Shown: positions 8,452 to 18,102 of the stretch, in pieces | Layout: every line of letters starts with the position of its first letter | Position numbering within the stretch: position 1 is the first letter of the stretch | Source of the DNA: Candidatus Poribacteria bacterium | Lineage (GTDB): Bacteria > Poribacteria > WGA-4E > WGA-3G | Reading direction: 5' to 3' | Length of the DNA: 41,843 nt | Assembly: GCA_022826805.1 (NCBI GenBank) | Contig: JAJDUH010000046.1 | Coordinates: 1 to 41,843, forward strand | Made by a program: the position numbers and the translations under genes | Notes under the pieces: generated by a model | The model's input: only the letters and a program-made list of their open reading frames with translations | Told to the model about the DNA's origin: nothing | Database searches by the model: none

Positions 8452-11193
8452 ATGCAAAACGACGATGCTAAATGGATAGAACGTATCTTGACAGGTGACG
8501 AAGATGCTTTCACTACGCTCGTCAAGAAATACGAAAAACAGATACATGCTTTCGTATGGCGAAGGGTCAAAGACTACCACATCGCTGAAGAGATTACACA
8601 AGATATATTTCTCAAGGCTTATGAAAAACTCAGCACCCTCAGAAACCCAAATCGGTTTTCAGGATGGCTTTATATGATTGCTACCCGTTGTTTCCTCACA
8701 TGGGTTGAGGAGAAAAAAATCCCTGTGCAATCCTTAGAAGCGATGAACAATGCCGAAATAGAGGCACTGTTCTATGCACAATATATGGCTGAAGAGACTG
8801 AGAAGTTGGCAACAGAAAAACAACGCCAAATCGTTGAATATCTTCTTCAAAAGTTACCGGCGCGTGAAAGGTCAGTCGTGGCACTACACTATCTGAGTGA
8901 AATGACATGTGAAGAAATAGGCGACTTTCTGGATGTATCGCCGAATACGATTAAGAGTCGTCTCCATCGCGCTCGAAAGCGATTAAAACAGCAAGAGGCT
9001 GTGGTCCACGAAACCTTGGGCGGATTCCAACGCTCAGGTGATCTCATGGAGGATATTATGAATTGGATTCAGACCAATGAACCCGGTGTGTGGCGTTCAG
9101 TAGACACCCTGTCTGCGACTTCCGAAAATTCGGTCTATGCCGTTGTAGGCGATGAGAGTATCTACAAATTACCTGCCGGTGAACAAGTCTGGCAACTCGT
9201 CAATGCCGATTTCTTGCGTCAAGAAACCCACGGTAATGTCCCTATAGTAGAACACAAGGGTACACTCTATATTATTCCCGCCCACGAACTGTTCGCTTCA
9301 ACCGATGGAGGCGCGACATGGCATCTAATCGGTCCCTGTCCAAAAGGTTCTACACGCGAACTACTGATAACTGAAGGAACCTTTTATCTTTGCCTTGATG
9401 ATGGAATCTTCCGATCCGATGACGCTGGTAATTCGTGGAAAGCCATGAACGATGGCTTGGACAATCGGTTGACAGAACACTCTGGAATCGGCTCGTTACG
9501 GTTGAATCAAGATAGACTGTTTGCTGGAACTACCCTTGGGGTCTACCGTTCCAACGACGCGGGAACTTGGGAGCACCTGCCATTACCGATTGATGACACT
9601 TTGCATGTTAACTCTTTGGTGGTGTCTAAAGACGGTATCTATGTCGCTGTCTCGGTGAATATTTTGGAAGGCGATGGAACTCCAGAAGAAAATTTTATGC
9701 CACTATGGAAGGGCGAGAAACTTTCTTGGTGGATATTCCGATCAACCGATGGCGGCGATTCATGGACGGATATAACACCTACAGATGCTCGAAATCTGAT
9801 GCAAGTCCTACCTCAGATAACGCTGCTCACTTCAGGAAAAACACTTTTGGTGATAGGGACAGATGATGGCGTCGTAGCACGCTCAATTGATGGTGGAGAC
9901 ACATGGACAACTATAGAATCTTCAGGTATTACGCCCATGCAGTTCAGTATATCCAGGACTGTGGCATTGAATGAAAACACGTTTTATGCCGGGGGCAGCA
10001 CTGGAATCCATCGCTCAACCGATGGTGGTAAATCGTGGCATCGATTTAATACACGCTTTGAGAGCCGCGTGGACAGCTTAATCAGTTTCTCAACAGGTGA
10101 TCCCCCCAATATCTCGACTGCCCTTTACGCACGGGTGGGCGCAAATCTTGTCAAATCAAACGATGGTGGTAAATCGTGGAACGCCGTCAAAACGGTCTTA
10201 GAAACTAAAATACCCTCGCATAAGGAAATACCTCCCTATATCGTTCAAATCATAGAAGCCAACGGTGTGTTCTACGCAAAAGGAATACGACGAAACTCCA
10301 GAACCGTTATTTTCCGGTTATCTGCTGATGGTAATGTGCTAAGTCCTATTGCGAAAGGACCGCCTGCTTTCGATTCAGCGAGGTTGGGGGGTCATGTGTT
10401 AGGCAGGCGAAGTTTTGACTTCAAAGACCAACGGCAAGGTGGACAAGGATTCATAGTGACTTTCTCTTCTGAAGCTGCTCCGCTATCAAACGAACTCATA
10501 CAAGAGAATCTCAATTTTGGCGCAGAACGGTTCCTACAACAGTTAATACAGATACAAGCAGACGCCGCATTGGCGTATGAATTGATGTGGGAAGGTTTAT
10601 GGGGCACCTTCACCGTCAGCGGTGAAACCTTCTACATGGAATACAACTATAAACTCTTCCGATGGAAACCGGAGGAATCTGAATGGCTCTATACGGGCGT
10701 AGAAGAAACGATCGAACTCTCACCTGATAATATATGGCGATGCTTTAAACTTGCTGCATCGGGTGAAACGGTATACGTCGGTAAGCGGGATGGACATCTC
10801 TTACAATCGCTTGATAGCGCGGACAGTTGGAACGACATGACCCCGAACCTTCCCTTCTCTGTGGAACATTTCAAAGAGATAATTCTTGCGGATTCAACGG
10901 TTTACATTGCAACGGATAAAGGGGTTATTTGTTCAAAAGATGGCATTAATTGGAATGTGCTTACCGATAAAACGAAAGAACCTGTTGTCATCAAGTCATT
11001 AGCGATGGTGGATAATTCCATTTATGGTGCTAACGACGCAGGTATCTATCGTCTGCAGAGAGATATAGACATTTGGGAGCAGGTCGCGCCTGAAATGTCG
11101 GGCGTTGTAACATCTCTCGTTGTTGATAAGGATATGTTCTACGTCGGTACAGAACGGCGAGGTGTGCTTCGCTTTGAACGGACCGGCAGATAA
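8452..11193 (+). CDS. ECF sigma factor fused to Asp-box (BNR) beta-propeller, without obvious membrane helix
   Basis: Residues 1-90 carry sigma region 2 (EEITQDIFLKAYEKL; GWLYMIATRCFLTWVE) and about 130-185 carry region 4 (LPARERSVVALHYLSEMT; IGDFLDVSPNTIKSRLHRAR). The remaining 700 residues hold at least eight Asp-box motifs of the S-x-D-x-G-x-[ST]-W type: STDGGATW, SDDAGNSW, SNDAGTW, STDGGDSW, SIDGGDTW, STDGGKSW, SNDGGKSW and SLDSADSW, as in sortilin/YCF48-like propellers. In contrast to the two other sigma fusions here I see no transmembrane stretch between sigma and propeller (residues 185-215 are polar), so it is probably cytoplasmic or peripheral. Start ATG 8452 follows GGAGGA. The next gene, LamG, starts 76 bp downstream. 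Ligand and target promoters unknown. Confidence 0.87.
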   Translation: MQNDDAKWIERILTGDEDAFTTLVKKYEKQIHAFVWRRVKDYHIAEEITQDIFLKAYEKLSTLRNPNRFSGWLYMIATRCFLTWVEEKKIPVQSLEAMNNAEIEALFYAQYMAEETEKLATEKQRQIVEYLLQKLPARERSVVALHYLSEMTCEEIGDFLDVSPNTIKSRLHRARKRLKQQEAVVHETLGGFQRSGDLMEDIMNWIQTNEPGVWRSVDTLSATSENSVYAVVGDESIYKLPAGEQVWQLVNADFLRQETHGNVPIVEHKGTLYIIPAHELFASTDGGATWHLIGPCPKGSTRELLITEGTFYLCLDDGIFRSDDAGNSWKAMNDGLDNRLTEHSGIGSLRLNQDRLFAGTTLGVYRSNDAGTWEHLPLPIDDTLHVNSLVVSKDGIYVAVSVNILEGDGTPEENFMPLWKGEKLSWWIFRSTDGGDSWTDITPTDARNLMQVLPQITLLTSGKTLLVIGTDDGVVARSIDGGDTWTTIESSGITPMQFSISRTVALNENTFYAGGSTGIHRSTDGGKSWHRFNTRFESRVDSLISFSTGDPPNISTALYARVGANLVKSNDGGKSWNAVKTVLETKIPSHKEIPPYIVQIIEANGVFYAKGIRRNSRTVIFRLSADGNVLSPIAKGPPAFDSARLGGHVLGRRSFDFKDQRQGGQGFIVTFSSEAAPLSNELIQENLNFGAERFLQQLIQIQADAALAYELMWEGLWGTFTVSGETFYMEYNYKLFRWKPEESEWLYTGVEETIELSPDNIWRCFKLAASGETVYVGKRDGHLLQSLDSADSWNDMTPNLPFSVEHFKEIILADSTVYIATDKGVICSKDGINWNVLTDKTKEPVVIKSLAMVDNSIYGANDAGIYRLQRDIDIWEQVAPEMSGVVTSLVVDKDMFYVGTERRGVLRFERTGR

Positions 11194-11268
11194 GCATATC
11201 CTTCATACATAAAAATATAACTGATCCAAAAAGCTTAAAACTAAATGCCCCTAACGAGAGGAAATAGA

Positions 11269-12096
11269 ATGGAAAAACTATTTGATTACACCGTGCTATT
11301 TAGTGCGTTGATGCTTATCGCAGCAGGCTACGCTGCGGCAGACATCGCTGATGGCCTCGTGGTTCACTTTACGTTCGATTCTGTCAAAGGCAAGCGAATT
11401 TTTGATGAGTCCGGCAACGGCCTGGATGCCGAAGTTGTCAAAAACACTAAATTTGTCAAGGGCAAATACGGAAAAGCAATTCGTATCACTGGTGAAACTG
11501 AAGATTGCGTGAATATCCCGTCCTCGGATGCCTTAGAAATCAGTGATGAAATTACGATGATGGCATGGGTGTATCACGAAGATTGGACAGGGAGTTCTTC
11601 CCAATGGTTTGATAAGGGGTGCTATTCTAAGTCCATTGAATCTTACGGTATGGTAGCCTGGGGTAAAAAGGATTTTCCGGAACTCGGAGCCTTTGAGAAG
11701 GGCTCAGTGATCTCAATGCTTGTTGGTGGTGCAGACTTACAGCAAAGCATTACTACGCTGAACGAAATGAAGAATAGCACATGGCATCATGTCGTCGGAA
11801 CCTATGGCGATAAAACTCTGAAAATCTATCTTGATGGAGAAATGATTGCTAATTTACCTTCAGCGGCTGATGACTTCTCCGGCACCAACGAGGAGGATTT
11901 GCGGATTGGCTGTGCGAAAAATAAACCGCAGTACGCATTTGAAGGCGGTTCCATTGATCAAGTCGCGATATGGAGTCGTGCGCTCAGTGAAGATGAAGTC
12001 AGAACCGCGATACGGGGTCCCTTGCTCGCGGTTTCGCCGAAGGGTAAGGTCACTACGACGTGGGGCGATATTAAAACGTTCGGTATAAACTTATGA
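11269..12096 (+). CDS. Secreted LamG/concanavalin A-like jelly-roll protein
   Basis: A secreted protein of 275 residues with signal peptide (LFSALMLIAAGYAAA) and one LamG/pentraxin-like domain. It shows the opening GLVVHFTFDSVKGKRIFDES, the central WVYHEDW, the TWHHVVGTYGDKTLKIYLDG strand pair and DQVAIWSRALSEDEV, all standard for LamG-3 domains that bind sugars or proteins. It ends with the tail KVTTTWGDIKTFGINL. I choose ATG 11269, as GAGAGG lies just upstream; ATG 11245 would add eight residues before the signal peptide. The stop overlaps the following ABC-2 permease start (ATGA), showing co-translation with a membrane transporter subunit. Ligand unknown. Confidence 0.87.
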   Translation: MEKLFDYTVLFSALMLIAAGYAAADIADGLVVHFTFDSVKGKRIFDESGNGLDAEVVKNTKFVKGKYGKAIRITGETEDCVNIPSSDALEISDEITMMAWVYHEDWTGSSSQWFDKGCYSKSIESYGMVAWGKKDFPELGAFEKGSVISMLVGGADLQQSITTLNEMKNSTWHHVVGTYGDKTLKIYLDGEMIANLPSAADDFSGTNEEDLRIGCAKNKPQYAFEGGSIDQVAIWSRALSEDEVRTAIRGPLLAVSPKGKVTTTWGDIKTFGINL

Positions 12097-13598
12097 TAAC
12101 ATTGTGGTTGATTATCCAGCGAGAATTCGTTTCAAATGTATTAACCTCCCGGTTTATGATAGGTTTCATTGTCTGCTTGATGTCAACGGCTGCTGCCGTT
12201 TTTGTTCAGGTTGAGGATTACGAAAAGCGGTTGGCAGCGTATCACGTTGCCCTTCGGGAATATCAAGAAGAAACGCGAACATGGGATCTCTATAGCCAAA
12301 TTAATCCGAAAGCACACAGAAAACTAAATCCGCTCAGCATCTTTAACGTCGGCATGGAAAAATCTGGCGCGGATATGGTGAGCATTGAACTCGACACACC
12401 TATCTGGGAGAAAGTCGCACAGAAACATGGATCCGACAACCCGTTCCTCTCTATCTTTCTTTCCATCGATGTTATTTTCGTCTTTAAAATTGTCCTCAGC
12501 GCATTGACCATCCTGTTTGCTTACAACACGATTTCAGGGGAACGCGAGGACAGCACACTCAAATTAGTGTTATCCAATCCGATTCCGAGGGACACACTCG
12601 TGGTAGGGAAATACCTCGGAGGCATGTTATCCCTATTTCCGATTGTGATCGTTAGTTATATCGTTGGCATCCTTATCGCCTATGCTTCTCCTGCGACCGA
12701 TTTCAGTAGCAGTGATCTGTTCCGGCTCAGCGCCGTGCTCTTCCTTTCCCTATTGTATGTGTCAACGTGTTACCTTTTAGGGATGCTCCTGTCCGTATGG
12801 ACAAAGGAAGCGACCACCACACTTATCCTTTCAATGTTCATCTGGGGCATCTTAACGATCATCCATTCTAATATAGCAACCTTCGCAGTCATGAAATTCC
12901 CGCCCTATCAACCACAAACTGAAAAGGAGATGCTGCAGCAGATTACGCAGGGATGGGAAGATTTCAAGGAAGAACGGGATGCCTACCTTCTGAAAAAATG
13001 GGGATATAAATACCCAGTTAGCGCGATTTCTCAGATCAGCGATGGTGCTTTGTCGTTATCGATTAACTCAGATTCACCGGGCGAACTTGGCTTTGGTGAG
13101 TTCTATGTGATCAAGCCGATCCACATCGTGGATGTCTCCAAACTTCAGGAAGTGTTGGGGTACCAAGAACCGCTACGCATTGATTACGCAAACCAGGCAG
13201 AAGCAATCCTCAAACAGAGAGAAGAAGTTGAAGAAAGCAACAGACAGTTCGCCAAAGGTATCTCCCGGTTTTCTTTCGCGGACGCATACAGATTTGCTGT
13301 TGGCGCGATAACCGATACAGACAGGGAGAGTTACCAAAACTTTATTAGACGGGCAAGGAGCTATAAACGTCAAGTTGTCGCCTATCTCGCCGGTAAAAAC
13401 GCCTTTTCCGCGAGAGCATGGCTTTCCAGCGATCAAGGCGCGGCGGAGTTTAGAGATATCCCTGTTTTTCAGAACCCACACACTTCTCTATCTCAGAGTC
13501 TTTCCCGGGCATCAAGCGATATCCTGATCCTGTTGGCGTGGAATGTTGTCCTGTTTATAGGCGTATATGTATCATTCCTCCGATATCAAATAAGCTAA
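12093..13598 (+). CDS. ABC-2 type permease (DUF3526-like), first of a pair
   Basis: A 501-residue inner-membrane protein. It has an N-terminal helix (residues 16-38), a long periplasmic loop of about 100 residues with coiled-coil character (VEDYEKRLAAYHVALREY), then the ABC-2 core: a helix around 129-147, the cytoplasmic motif SGEREDSTLKLVLSNPIPRD that contacts the ATPase, and four further helices up to about residue 270. A second large loop follows, with a last helix (ILILLAWNVVLFIGVYVSFL) at the end. The start overlaps the LamG gene by 4 bp. A paralogue follows after 55 bp and another lies at 24279. No ABC ATPase gene is in the window, so the motor is encoded elsewhere. Confidence 0.85.
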   Translation: MITLWLIIQREFVSNVLTSRFMIGFIVCLMSTAAAVFVQVEDYEKRLAAYHVALREYQEETRTWDLYSQINPKAHRKLNPLSIFNVGMEKSGADMVSIELDTPIWEKVAQKHGSDNPFLSIFLSIDVIFVFKIVLSALTILFAYNTISGEREDSTLKLVLSNPIPRDTLVVGKYLGGMLSLFPIVIVSYIVGILIAYASPATDFSSSDLFRLSAVLFLSLLYVSTCYLLGMLLSVWTKEATTTLILSMFIWGILTIIHSNIATFAVMKFPPYQPQTEKEMLQQITQGWEDFKEERDAYLLKKWGYKYPVSAISQISDGALSLSINSDSPGELGFGEFYVIKPIHIVDVSKLQEVLGYQEPLRIDYANQAEAILKQREEVEESNRQFAKGISRFSFADAYRFAVGAITDTDRESYQNFIRRARSYKRQVVAYLAGKNAFSARAWLSSDQGAAEFRDIPVFQNPHTSLSQSLSRASSDILILLAWNVVLFIGVYVSFLRYQIS

Positions 13599-13653
13599 AC
13601 AATAACCCAACAATCTAACCACCCGTTAGATCTTGTGAGGCGAATAGACAAAG

Positions 13654-15114
13654 ATGATTTGGCACATTGCAAAAAAAGAGATATATCAGAATCTCACAAC
13701 GCTGCGGTTCGTCCTGATGATAATTCTTCTGCCCATCTTGATGATCGCCAATGCTCTCATATACGGCTTCGGTGATGAGGGGTATACAGCGGAAATACGT
13801 GATTATAACCGCAAAGTGACCCAAGGATTATCTCATATTGAAGAATACGCTGCCAAGGGTTTAGGAGAGTTAGCGATGACCGGTCCATCGGAGATACCCA
13901 AACATCCGGCGCAGTTGAAGTTCTGTGCCGATGGTGCTGATGCCTTCATACCCGGTTCTATCACAATCGCAGCGCGCGAAGGCGGGGGACGTAGCGGACA
14001 TGACGGGAGTGTGTTTGAAGACTATAGTTGGCGGGATTTGTGGTCCTTAGAATATCTACCTTCAAATCATGGCGGAGACGCAACCACGCTCATCAAGATT
14101 GACTGGATATTTATCGGTGTCTTCATGAGTTTTTTTGTTATTTTATTTACTTTCGATGCCATCGCCGGAGAACGCGTTGGAGGAACACTCAGTCTCATGA
14201 TGTCCAACCCAATCTCTCGTGGACATGTATTATTAGCGAAATATTTAGGGACATTTGCAACCGTCATCGTCCCACTTCTGATTGGAGTCCTCATGAATCT
14301 TCTCATCATCTACCTGTCAGGGAGCATCCCCTTTGATTCAGGCAGCTGGCTTCGGATTGTAGGGATGATCGGACTCTTCGCATTACACATCTCTATTTTC
14401 ATTTTTTTGGGACTGTTTTTCTCAAGCCGCGTCTCAAATGCCATCACCGGTTTAGTGTGGCTGCTGCTAACTTGGGTCTGTTTAGCATTTATCTTCCCGA
14501 GTCTACTTGGACTATTCGTCGGTACGCTTGATCCGATCCCATCAATAGAAAGAATATCCGCGGAAAAACGCTTGCAATTAGCTAACATAGAAGATGAATT
14601 TCAACCGAGGGAACTGCTGGAGGTAACAAAACTTAGTGAAGCTCCTTCCGTTGACAATCCATCAGCAACGCGCCAATGGGCGATCTACTTCAAGAGAAGG
14701 TTTGAAACGAAAACTCACATAGCAGATGCGCGTGTAGATCAGCAATTGCGGCAGGTACAACTCGCCCGTGAACTCACCCAAATCTCTCCGACGGTCTGTT
14801 TCCAATACGCTATGGAAGGACTCTCCAATACCGGAATAGTCAGTTATATGAACTTTGTTAAACAGGCACGCCATTATAGAGCCACATTTATAGATTTCAT
14901 CAAAACAGAGGATAGGAGCGATCCAGATAGCTTACATATCTATCCTGTACGGGAAGGCTTGTCTCAAAAACCGGTAGATCCGAACACTGTGCCAAGGTTT
15001 GAAGAGCGTATCTCGTATCAAAGTGTTATTTTCCCCGTCGCACTGTTGACTCTTTTTAATATCATGTTCTTTACTGCAGCACAGTTGTCCTTTCTGAAAT
15101 GTGATCTCAAGTGA
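13654..15114 (+). CDS. ABC-2 type permease, second of the pair
   Basis: A 486-residue inner-membrane protein with the same plan as the gene before it: an N-terminal helix (RFVLMIILLPILMIANALIY), a periplasmic loop, then the ABC-2 core with FTFDAIAGERVGGTLSLMMS facing the ATPase, several helices to about residue 300, a large loop and a last helix near the C-terminus (VIFPVALLTLFNIMFFTAAQ). The preceding paralogue ends 55 bp upstream; the two may form a heterodimer, as usual for DUF3526-type permeases. The substrate is unknown. The linked LamG and sigma-propeller genes suggest a role at the cell surface, but that is inference. Confidence 0.85.
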   Translation: MIWHIAKKEIYQNLTTLRFVLMIILLPILMIANALIYGFGDEGYTAEIRDYNRKVTQGLSHIEEYAAKGLGELAMTGPSEIPKHPAQLKFCADGADAFIPGSITIAAREGGGRSGHDGSVFEDYSWRDLWSLEYLPSNHGGDATTLIKIDWIFIGVFMSFFVILFTFDAIAGERVGGTLSLMMSNPISRGHVLLAKYLGTFATVIVPLLIGVLMNLLIIYLSGSIPFDSGSWLRIVGMIGLFALHISIFIFLGLFFSSRVSNAITGLVWLLLTWVCLAFIFPSLLGLFVGTLDPIPSIERISAEKRLQLANIEDEFQPRELLEVTKLSEAPSVDNPSATRQWAIYFKRRFETKTHIADARVDQQLRQVQLARELTQISPTVCFQYAMEGLSNTGIVSYMNFVKQARHYRATFIDFIKTEDRSDPDSLHIYPVREGLSQKPVDPNTVPRFEERISYQSVIFPVALLTLFNIMFFTAAQLSFLKCDLK

Positions 15115-15231
15115 GAACTTTACGAGTAGGCGGGGTTAGATGAAGATGAATTTATTAATTTGGTAATTTCCTAACGGGCCTGGGGCGGTTAGATGAAGAT
15201 TATAGTGGATTTCAGAATTAATGAAACACTT

Positions 15232-15261
15232 CACAGCGGGCGAGGGAACCTCGCCCCTGTG
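15232..15261. repeat. Palindromic intergenic repeat, GGCGAGG family
   Basis: CACAG-c-GGGCGAGG (15232-15245), loop gaa, CCTCGCCC-c-TGTG form a long hairpin. The flank agaattaat...acact just upstream also precedes the related palindrome at 30193-30215 (AGGCGAGGAT-aca-ATCCTCGCCT), so the two are members of one dispersed intergenic element. It lies between convergent genes and may also stop transcription. The nearby motif ggttagatgaaga occurs twice (15135 and 15188 regions). Confidence 0.65.
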
Positions 15262-15315
15262 AGGCATTGAGGGTTTGGACGCAACACCACGGTATTGAAC
15301 AGTTAATGTTGAACT

Positions 15316-16371
15316 TTAACTTAGCGAAAAAACGCTCACCCCACCCGACTCGTCACCAACAGCAATATACTGGTCATTCGGTGCCCAAACGAGGTTTGTG
15401 ACCCCCGCTGTCAGAGCGGCTTCATGAACCGCCAGAGAACGGAAGCGGCCTCGCAATTGCCAGACGTAGATCAGACCGTCGGCACCGCCTGAGGCCAGCA
15501 GTTTTCCGCGATGTTGAAAACGCACAACGCTGAGAAAATCCTGATGTCCGGAAAACGTAATGGGACTGGTACCGGCCGGTCCGCGACCGGAACAATCCCA
15601 TACTGTAACTTCCTGACCGCCTCCCGTAGCCAAGTATCGACTCGTGGCATCCCACGAGAGTTCTCGCACTTTCGTCGGATAGCCAGACATTTGCAAGTCG
15701 TTCTCGGTAGACATAATCCAGAAATGTACGGTCGAATCTTGATCTCCGGTGGCGATGTATTTGCCGTCAGGGGACCACGCAATCACCAGTGATGAGCCTA
15801 TCCATTCCAATCGGCGGACGGCTTCCGCCTGTTGTGGGTCCCACAGCGTGACGCCGCCGTAGGCAATCGAGGCAAGCTGCCCTACACGCGGTCTCCATTG
15901 AATACCAGAAATCGTGCTCTGATGGTCGGGATATTCGCGAACAAGATTGCCGACAGCGTTCCAGAGTTTCAGTTTACGACCAGCGGCAGAGGCGAGTATC
16001 GGTTTTTTGCCGCCACTCCAAGCCAGGTGCTCAACCCATGCTGCGCCGCCGTCAAACGAATGAGTCGCTTTGCCACTTGTCATATCCCACAACCGAATTT
16101 TCCCATCTTGTCCTGCGGTTGCAAGCACCTTGCTGTCTGGACGCCACGCGATTGACATTGTACCGAATTCATGCCCTTCAAAGGCATGGATAATTGCTCG
16201 ACGACGACCTTCAAAAATTGTCACCGGACCGAGAACCGACGCGGCAGCGATGTATCTCCCATCAGGGGACCACGCCAGATCAATGACATGGTCGCTGACG
16301 GTTGCGGTCCAATTTTCGCGCAGTCGAGAGGGCTGGACAAAGCGGTTACTCAAGTTGTTCAAGCGAGACAT
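15316..16371 (-). CDS. WD40-repeat protein of the metal cluster
   Basis: A seven-blade WD40 propeller of 351 residues without signal peptide. The blades show the usual signature: LAWSPDGRYIAAAS, IAWRPDSKVLATAGQDGKIR-LWD, LAWSGGKKPILASAA, WRPRVGQLASIAYGG-LWD, IAWSPDGKYIATGDQDSTVHFW, RYLATGGGQEVTVWD, VRFQHRGKLLASGGADGLIYVW and LVWAPNDQYIAVGDESG. The start overlaps the 3' end of the CobW-like gene by 13 bp, so the two are translationally coupled and the WD40 protein probably works with that GTPase, for example as scaffold or client-recognition partner. It is the last gene of the minus-strand cluster. Confidence 0.9.
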   Translation of the reverse strand: MSRLNNLSNRFVQPSRLRENWTATVSDHVIDLAWSPDGRYIAAASVLGPVTIFEGRRRAIIHAFEGHEFGTMSIAWRPDSKVLATAGQDGKIRLWDMTSGKATHSFDGGAAWVEHLAWSGGKKPILASAAGRKLKLWNAVGNLVREYPDHQSTISGIQWRPRVGQLASIAYGGVTLWDPQQAEAVRRLEWIGSSLVIAWSPDGKYIATGDQDSTVHFWIMSTENDLQMSGYPTKVRELSWDATSRYLATGGGQEVTVWDCSGRGPAGTSPITFSGHQDFLSVVRFQHRGKLLASGGADGLIYVWQLRGRFRSLAVHEAALTAGVTNLVWAPNDQYIAVGDESGGVSVFSLS

Positions 16372-17711
16372 GCTTCAAACCCCTCAGTCAATTCGGTCCG
16401 GTCGAGATTGCGCCCGATGAAGATGAGACTATTGTAGCGCGGATCACCACCCCACGGGCGGTCGGGGCGCCCGTCGAAGAGCATGTGAACACCTTGGAAA
16501 ACGAATCGGTCTGGGTGCCCCTTGATGCTCAGAATACCTTTCATGCGGAAGATGTCGACACCTTTTGTCAGAAGCAGCTCGCTAATCCAATCGTTCAGCC
16601 GGTCAGGGTCGAGGTCGCCGGGGGTTGTGATGCCGACCGATGTGACTTCGTCATCATGTTCGTGGTCTGGCTTAAATTCGCGTTCAACAACTGGCTTGAG
16701 AAGGGCACCGCTGCCAAAGAGTTGTGCTTGAAATTCGTCGGGGTGATGCTCGGTAAACAGCGCGTAAGCACCGGGACGGTCGATCTGCACGTCAAAGCGT
16801 AATTCGTCTGCTGTGAGATTCAACTCAATGAGTTGTCCACTCGGTTGAAGAGTACCGCCCGCCGAAAGTTCATACTCATCATCGGAGAAAACCATAACGA
16901 CCGGCTCAACAGCGGCCTCCAAAGCTTCATCGGTTGACGCATTTACAGGCACCAACGCAACTTTCATCGTCGGGTCAGGACCTTCTTGAAGAACCAGTTC
17001 ATGCGTGCTTGCCGAAAGGTTATAAACACCAGCCCATTCAAAGGGATACTCCGGTTCCATAAACTGTGGGTCAACCTCCATCGCCCGGTCCAGATCGAAT
17101 CCGCCGACATTGAGAATCTTGTCCATTTCAACCACGGCGTTTTTCGTTCGATAAATCTTCGCTGCACTGTTCATGCTGGAAATTCTGGCTTCCAGTTGAT
17201 CTAACTCTCCGTCGGTCACAAGGTCAATCTTGTTCAACAAAATGACATCGGCAAAGGCAATCTGCTCACGCGCCTCGTCGCTGTCATCGATGTGCTGCCA
17301 GATGTGTTTGGCATCAACCACCGTCGTGACGGAATCCAGTTGCAGTTTCTCCTTCATTTCGGTGTCCATGAAGAACGTCTGAGCAACTGGTCCGGGGTCC
17401 GCAAGCCCTGTGGTTTCGACCATGATGTAGTCGAACTTATCACGACGCTTCATCAGATTCCCCAAAATACGGATGAGATCACCGCGCACCGTGCAGCAGA
17501 TACAACCATTGTTCATCTCGAAAATTTCTTCTTCGGCACCGATGACCAAATCATTATCGACGCCGACCTCGCCAAACTCGTTTTCGATGACGGCGATACG
17601 TTTGCCATGGTTTTCGGTGAGAATACGGTTGAGAAGCGTGGTTTTACCAGACCCTAAAAAGCCGGTTAACACGGTAACAGGGACTTGATTGTTTAGCATG
17701 ACTGTGTTCAT
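16359..17711 (-). CDS. COG0523/CobW-family GTPase (zinc metallochaperone-like)
   Basis: A G3E-family GTPase of 450 residues. Walker A is GFLGSGKTTLLNRIL (residues 18-32), the metal-binding CxCC motif is NNGCICCTVRGD, Walker B/G3 is VETTGLADPGP, and the nucleotide base motif is NKID. The C-terminal CobW_C domain ends with RYNSLIFIGRNLDR. A His/Asp cluster (DHEHDD) precedes it. At 450 residues it is longer than usual (about 320-400), with an extra segment at roughly 215-345 that contains a beta-rich stretch. COG0523 proteins load or traffic metals; the zinc-type neighbours (ZnuD-like receptor, binding protein) point to zinc rather than cobalt. GGAGAG lies just before ATG 17711. Confidence 0.92.
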   Translation of the reverse strand: MNTVMLNNQVPVTVLTGFLGSGKTTLLNRILTENHGKRIAVIENEFGEVGVDNDLVIGAEEEIFEMNNGCICCTVRGDLIRILGNLMKRRDKFDYIMVETTGLADPGPVAQTFFMDTEMKEKLQLDSVTTVVDAKHIWQHIDDSDEAREQIAFADVILLNKIDLVTDGELDQLEARISSMNSAAKIYRTKNAVVEMDKILNVGGFDLDRAMEVDPQFMEPEYPFEWAGVYNLSASTHELVLQEGPDPTMKVALVPVNASTDEALEAAVEPVVMVFSDDEYELSAGGTLQPSGQLIELNLTADELRFDVQIDRPGAYALFTEHHPDEFQAQLFGSGALLKPVVEREFKPDHEHDDEVTSVGITTPGDLDPDRLNDWISELLLTKGVDIFRMKGILSIKGHPDRFVFQGVHMLFDGRPDRPWGGDPRYNSLIFIGRNLDRTELTEGFEACLA

Positions 17712-17730
17712 CTTTCTCTCCTTGTTGAAT

Positions 17731-17991
17731 TTAGCCAGCGGTCAAGCTAACGATGTCCGTCTGCTTCACCTCCGCCAGCGGTTTGTGAATCTTGTATTGC
17801 TGGGGCTTTCCCGGCGTCTCCATGATTGCAATGACCGTTTCAACAGGCGGGCAGCCTTCTTCGGTGCATTGCAACTGAGTAATCATCACAGAGACGTCTT
17901 CTGATAGGTTAAAGGCTTCGGAGACCCACGATTTGACTTGGACGAGTTGCCGTGGGTCACTCTCTTTTTGCGAATTGAAAAAATTCAGCAC
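17731..17991 (-). CDS. Small conserved protein with CTEEGCPPVET motif
   Basis: An 86-residue soluble protein. The N-terminal helix (VQVKSWVSEAFNLSED) leads into a beta strand and the motif QLQCTEEGCPPVETVI, with two cysteines six apart, and then KIHKPLAEV and DIVSL at the end. Short proteins with C-x4-C-P-x-x-E-T followed by a K-I-x-K/x-P-L segment occur near metal-handling genes; I know no assigned function. The GTG start at 17991 is supported by a strong AAAGGAGG about ten bases upstream. It lies 19 bp before the CobW-like gene, so the two are surely co-transcribed. It may be a partner or client of the GTPase. Confidence 0.8.
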   Translation of the reverse strand: MLNFFNSQKESDPRQLVQVKSWVSEAFNLSEDVSVMITQLQCTEEGCPPVETVIAIMETPGKPQQYKIHKPLAEVKQTDIVSLTAG

Positions 17992-18102
17992 TGTTGTATG
18001 GCCTCCTTTCCTCGCATATAATGCTGTTTTAATACCTGAAATCTCACTACGAATCGGTCATCGCACACGATTCTGACCAGATTTTTCTCAAGTCCGCGGT
18101 CT

